Translations under genes and position numbers: made by a program
Part shown: positions 59,320-64,000 of the stretch, in pieces
How the letters are laid out: the number at the start of each line of letters is the position of its first letter
How positions within the stretch are numbered: the stretch's first letter is position 1
Assembly (NCBI GenBank): GCA_037957365.1
Contig: JARHVA010000460.1
Span: forward strand, 124,001-188,000
Origin: Torreya grandis
Lineage: Eukaryota > Streptophyta > Pinopsida > Cupressales > Taxaceae
Reading direction: 5' to 3'
DNA: 64,000 nucleotides
Notes under the pieces: generated by a model
Databases searched by the model: none
Seen by the model: the letters and a program-made list of their open reading frames with translations, nothing else
What the model was told of the DNA's origin: nothing

Positions 59320-60350
59320 CAAAGATTATTATCCAATGACTGGTAATAGATTAGATATTATAGGAAGTGATCGACTCTAAGATGATGTCCATGTTAGAAG
59401 GTATTTACAGTTATAATTAATTTGAAGTAATGTCACAAGACCAACATAAGACCACACTCATAACTCCATGGGTCACATTAATTTACAAGATAATTCCATT
59501 TGGTATCATCAATGTGAATGCCATATTTCAAATGGTAATTGACCTCACTTTCAGTGATATTAAAAATAAAATCATAGTGATCTATTTTGGTGATCTTACT
59601 ATCTTTTACAAAAAAATAATAGGTCACTATGAACATCTAAGGATGGTATTAGAAAGATGATGAACTCAATGAATTTCATTGAATCCTAAGAAATCATCTT
59701 TAAAATATCTAAAGGAAAAGTTTAGAGTCATGCAATCTCAAAACAAGGAACCAAACTTGATCTATAGAGGCTAGAGACTATTCAATAGTTGCCTACCCAC
59801 CAACAAACCCAACAAACACTCATTTTTTGGAAAAATAAACTTCTTACAGATATTTTAACCATATTTTTCAAAGATCATGAGGAACATTACTCAAGATGCA
59901 TGGAAAATTTTCTTTCAAATGGATTGATGAAGGTCGAAAAGCATTTGAATAAATCAAGAATGTTATTTATAATTACCTAGTACTTGTGTATCTAGATTTA
60001 AACATAGATTTTAAGATATATAATTATCAATCTAAACATACATTGTAGACCATTTTAGTATAGAAAATGAAAAAGGGATTGAGTTAAAAATTGAGCAGGT
60101 ACCTCAAGATGTTTGATCTATCAAAGATTGGCAGCATGGGTTATTTTGATAAAAGGCAATGATGTCAACAGGGAGAAGTGCCTCAAAGCAAGAGATGAAG
60201 ACTTCAACGTTTATCTTTGGCCATGAAATCTAGATTAAAAAAATGAGGGAGACATAGATCAAAAAATCAAATCAATGTTTGTAAATCTAAATCTCCAACT
60301 GTAATTGGCAATCTTTTTCAGGATTCAAAGAAATGCAAATAATATTTGTA
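59320..60350 (+). pseudogene. Ty3/gypsy RT and connection remnant
   Basis: The RT core is readable at 59430-59660: MSQDQHKTTLITPWVTLIYK, IIPFGIINVNAIFQMVIDLT, then VIYFGDLTIFYKK, where the catalytic YxDD is YFGD (first Asp lost), then GHYEHLRMVLER. ISLNPKKSSLKYL follows at 59676-59715. The sequence upstream (59320-59430) and downstream to about 60350 can be followed only in pieces. A separate, older element than the one at 8965-24601, in the opposite orientation. Confidence 0.82.
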
Positions 60351-62789
60351 AGATTCACTAAGTACAAATTGATCTCAAATGGTGGGATAAATATTGGTCC
60401 ATGATAAAATAATGATGTTGCTTTAAGATTCATTCCTAGGAAGGCTTTCAAAAAATTCACTAACTCAGATCAAGGTGTTTAAAGGCACATACTACTTCTA
60501 TGTGACCAACGACTATTCAATTAGGAGAAAAAGGACCGCTGAGCTATTTTGTTTAGCTGTTGAGATTGTGACTAGAAGCAAAGTTCATAAATTCATTATG
60601 GGATACTAGTTTAGTGAAGCCATGCCAAACTATAGAAAAAAGAGATATGCAAGTAGTGATTCCCATCTCTACTAATATACTCATTAGCCACAAAGATTTT
60701 AATTCTTTCCCCCTTTTCTCTCCTAAATATTGTAAAGTGGTCATTTGAGCAAGAGAGTTGATTCTTTGGATTTTAACCCAAGTCCTTGATGAGAAGTAGT
60801 ATTTTGTCTTTGATCTCTGTAAGAAAATTCCTAACCCTCTTTTGAAGTGTAGTGCACTTGTGCATACTTTTTTCAAGTAATATAAACAATTATGAATTTT
60901 GTTTGTTTGTATCTTAGTTTTTATCTTGATATTATACCCTCATGTTTAAATTCATGTTGCATCTTGAACCTTGCATTTATTTTCTTAAGTAGTGTTCATT
61001 TCCCTTCTTGCATAATTTTTAGCTCGTTGTTCATCAAGATTGAGATCAACCGATTTCCATTTTGGTGCATCACCATATTAGTTTTATGTATCCTTCTAAC
61101 TCTTTTTTCCATCAAAATTTTCCTTTATACACTTAGTTTAGGAATAATACCATTAGTTTAAAAATTAAAATCAGCTAACTTTGGAGGTTCTTTACAAATA
61201 CCAGTTTTACATTGAGTAGAGATCTTATCATTGTGTTTGAAATATAGGTGAAACTAGATACTTAAATGCATTAAAATATTTTGGCAAGGCTAGTGGGACT
61301 AATATTTTATTTTAGTTTTAAACATATTATGCAAATCCTCATTATTAAAACCTATTGAGCTAAGGTTTTCATGAAAATATTAGTTATTATTATTTTTTGA
61401 AACATCTCCAATCACTAGGTGACTCCGCTAGTTAAAAGAATCTAAAATACTTGTGGAAGCATTCTTTGCCCATTCCTAATATCTGATAAATGTTGTAGTG
61501 AACTCATATTTATGGCCAACCCTAGAGCTTTAGCCTTTGTCTCTAGGAATGCTACGAGCCCATTATACTTGAAACAAATTAATGACATCTAAAAACTAAC
61601 TTTTAGAGCACTTCCAACTTTGACAAGAATGACATCCCAAAACCAAATTTTAGATCACTTCCAACTTTTACAGGAGATGGCTTTGTTTGATCCATACACC
61701 ACGTCAAATATGTAGTAAATCTATGCACAATAGATTGAATCACTGAGGCTAATTTATCCCTTATATTTTTTGCATCTTCTCTTAAAGACAAAGCATAAGA
61801 ATGGTTTTGGTTATTAACCACACAAACAATTTCAAGTTGGGATTAATTGGAAGAAGGGCATCACAATTAGTTCAAGGAGAATGCAAATGTTTTTATATTT
61901 GGAAAACATCTCATAACAATCAATAAAGCATATATGGAGGTCATATCAGACTTCAATCTCATATTAGAAAAGGCATGGGAAATGATACCTTTAGAATTAA
62001 GACCTCTACTAGGTATGGTTTTTTGATATTATTTAATAATTTTTTATTTTGATATTTTTGTCATGATTCAATCTATAAGAGGAGAAGCTCTTCATCATGT
62101 TTATGACCTTTTCGTGCTCATTGAGAAATATCTCATACAAGCTAATCAAATTACTCCCATACCAAAGATTCCTTTGTTTTGTAATGTCCTTTCACTCCTA
62201 ATCCCTGATGAGCATATCCATCACCTATCCTATCTAACCCAAATCCTATCCATATGCTCTAGCATAATTGCAGAAGTGAAAACCCAGGTAAGTGAAATTT
62301 CAAAAGAGTTCTTGGCCTTTAAAAATCAAGTAGCCATTCAAAACTACTTCCAAAATTGATTTTAGGAGTTTTGACTTGAAGGATCACAAACTAAAATACT
62401 TCTCAATTGATAAGCATGTGTACATTGTGGTAAAGGCTATAAAATAATTCTTATTTTCCATTTTTAACTCTCAAACTAGGTGACATTTTTTGAAACAATC
62501 ATTAAACCCATTTTGAATCAACAATAACTCAGTTCGAAATGAGAATAATGGATTAAAAAAGTCTAAGAGCATGATTAGGACATCAAACCAAAAAATATTT
62601 TCAATTTTAGAGGCTTAATTTAGTTAATAACATATTAAGGTGATGAAAAAATGAAATCCACAAAACAAAATCTTGACAAGGATGAACTTGAAGAATTATC
62701 TATGGTGGTATTCATCAATTCCACTGATGAAAGCTAAACTATAATTTCCTATTTATTGACTTACAAGAAATGTCATGAACATCACAATT
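60351..62789. other. AT-rich stretch inside or beside the gypsy remnant
   Basis: No confident gene. A GGTGACTCCGCTAGTT sequence at 61420-61435 resembles a Tat-type primer binding site, which would place an LTR end at about 61417; no partner LTR was found. Open frames at 60553-60876 (minus) and 62063-62359 (plus; 98 residues with a Glu/Lys-rich end) match no family I recognise. Confidence 0.4.
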
Positions 62790-63720
62790 CAAAGCAATAG
62801 AGATCTATCAAGCTCAAATATGTCAGGGACATAATTTGGGATAACACACTTCTCAATAAGGAACTGTATGGTACTTTCCTAAGGTGTGTAAACAAAGAGC
62901 AACATAAAAGGATAGTGGAGGAATTTCACAATCAAGAGCTTGTGAAGGTCTATTCACTAGTTACAAATTTCAAAATCCTACAAGCTCATTCTTACAATAC
63001 AAGTTTCTTCAAAGATTCCAAAGATTGAATACCTAATTGTAAGGCATGTAATCAGTTTATTGGAAGAACAAAGCATAAATCATTACCACTCAGGGCATTA
63101 GTGATTAAGGAACCATTATAATAGTGGAAATTATTTTTCATTGGTACCCTAAGTCCTAATTCTAGTGTAAGACATACTCATGTCATAACTAATACAAACA
63201 ATCTTACAAAGTGGATTGAATTAAGGCACTATAAAATATTGTGACAAAAAGTGCCTCCAATTTTTCTTCTTAATTTCTTAGCTTTTGCTAGAGATATAGT
63301 ATTTAACTTATGCATTCCTCAAATGACTACCCCTAAGGTAATGGAAAAGTAGATTCAAGCAATAATACTATCATCACCATCATTTTCAATCTTGTAGATG
63401 AGAACCATAGGAACTAGGAAAAGAAGTTGTATGACACTTACTGGGCTAACAAACTCCTAAAATATCTAAAGGGACTTTTCCTTTCAATTTATTGTACAAA
63501 ATTAATGTTGTAATTCCTATTTCATTTGATTTACTTGCTATTCAACTAGATCGAGCTATATAAGATAAGGGATTCAAGGATTCATTGGGGAAAATAATCA
63601 TATACCTAACCAAGTTGGAAGAAGAGCGAGTAATGTTCATCGAATGAATTTATGCCCATCAAAGTAAAGTAAAAAAGATATTTGATCGTAAATCAAAGCA
63701 ACATGATTTTCAAATTAAAA
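62790..63720 (+). pseudogene. Ty3/gypsy integrase remnant
   Basis: Zinc-binding domain: RIVEEFHNQEL (about 62911-62943) then NCKACNQFIGRTKHKSLPLR (about 63038-63098). The core start is readable as FFIGTLSPNSSVRHTHVITN (about 63137-63196) and TKWIELRHY. The late core appears as ENHRNW and KKLYDTYWANKLLKYL in shifted frames (about 63400-63465), followed by weak C-terminal pieces to about 63720. Same strand as the RT remnant at 59320-60350, so it may be the same element with an insertion between. Confidence 0.72.
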
Positions 63721-64000
63721 AATACCTACATCTAATAACTCTTTGCAATAAAAATAAGTGTTTACACACATGAAAGTGTTTTTTTAAACAATAGTGACAT
63801 GTCAATGTCTTAAATATACTTTAGATGTTATTTTGTACTCGGCTTGTCACCTTTACCTTTAAAAAATAAAAATAAAAATCAAGGATGTGATTATATGCTT
63901 AGTTGAATGGATATTTCTGAATTAACAAAAAATAAAAATTTAATATAAACCAAACAAAATTTAATAAAAAAAAAGTTAATATAATTTTCTAATGTTTGGA
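63721..64000. other. AT-rich right edge
   Basis: Nothing recognised. Confidence 0.4.

Noticed and set aside
1..64000. tRNA, rRNA, snoRNA genes, CRISPR-like arrays
   Set aside because: I looked for cloverleaf-like and regularly spaced repeat patterns and saw none that held up. The 21-bp and 23-bp arrays are element-internal repeats.

Overview
This window is plant nuclear DNA. It is AT-rich, gene-poor and almost entirely made of decayed LTR retrotransposons, LINE pieces and segmental duplications. One recognisable host gene is present, a leucine-rich-repeat receptor kinase (LRR-RLK) with a 108-bp GT-AG intron. The plant families of Ty1/copia, Ty3/gypsy (Tat-like) and L1-type LINE, very long LTRs (about 3.5 to 5.3 kb) and old, slowly eroded insertions fit a large seed-plant genome. 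A gymnosperm (conifer) is my best guess, but that is inference. I see no bacterial-style operons, CRISPR arrays, rRNA or tRNA genes.

Layout. (1) 1-8420: a copia element, entering from the left edge, whose reverse-transcriptase gene is split by a complete second copia element (928-6485; 651-bp LTRs, PBS, gag-pol, PPT, 5-bp target duplication with one mismatch). The outer element resumes at 6486 in the same codon context and ends in a 3' LTR near 8420. (2) 8965-24601: a minus-strand Ty3/gypsy Tat-like element with very long LTRs (8965-14276 and 21103-24601) and decayed gag, protease, an RNase H-like domain, RT, RNase H and integrase. (3) 25880-32572: a plus-strand non-autonomous gypsy-type element with about 1.98-kb LTRs, PBS and perfect ATTTA target duplication; it keeps gag and an RNase H-like fragment but shows no RT or integrase. 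(4) About 32605-35425: a 1.4-kb tandem duplication just downstream of the LRR-RLK. (5) 35551-38709, minus strand: LRR-RLK of the FLS2/EFR/Xa21-like class (non-RD kinase), intact over 1016 codons apart from one in-frame TGA after codon 469. (6) 38710-43330 and 55440-57870: duplicated flanking modules, including two truncated 5' remnants of the same RLK family that share one breakpoint and a neighbouring AAT microsatellite. (7) 44700-55200: a minus-strand LINE split by a 5'-truncated gypsy element, which carries a solo copia-like LTR (50748-51948) with a perfect CACAT target duplication. (8) 57871-64000: strongly decayed plus-strand gypsy remnants (RT at 59320-60350, integrase at 62790-63720) in AT-rich DNA.

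No undescribed multi-gene system is evident. The most interesting signals are: a GACGTC-type palindromic repeat array shared by the U3-like parts of two related copia LTR types and, as an in-frame 7-residue repeat, by the internal region of one of them; a single stop that would turn an otherwise intact receptor kinase into a secreted LRR-only protein; and an RNase H-like domain lying between protease and RT in the gypsy element.
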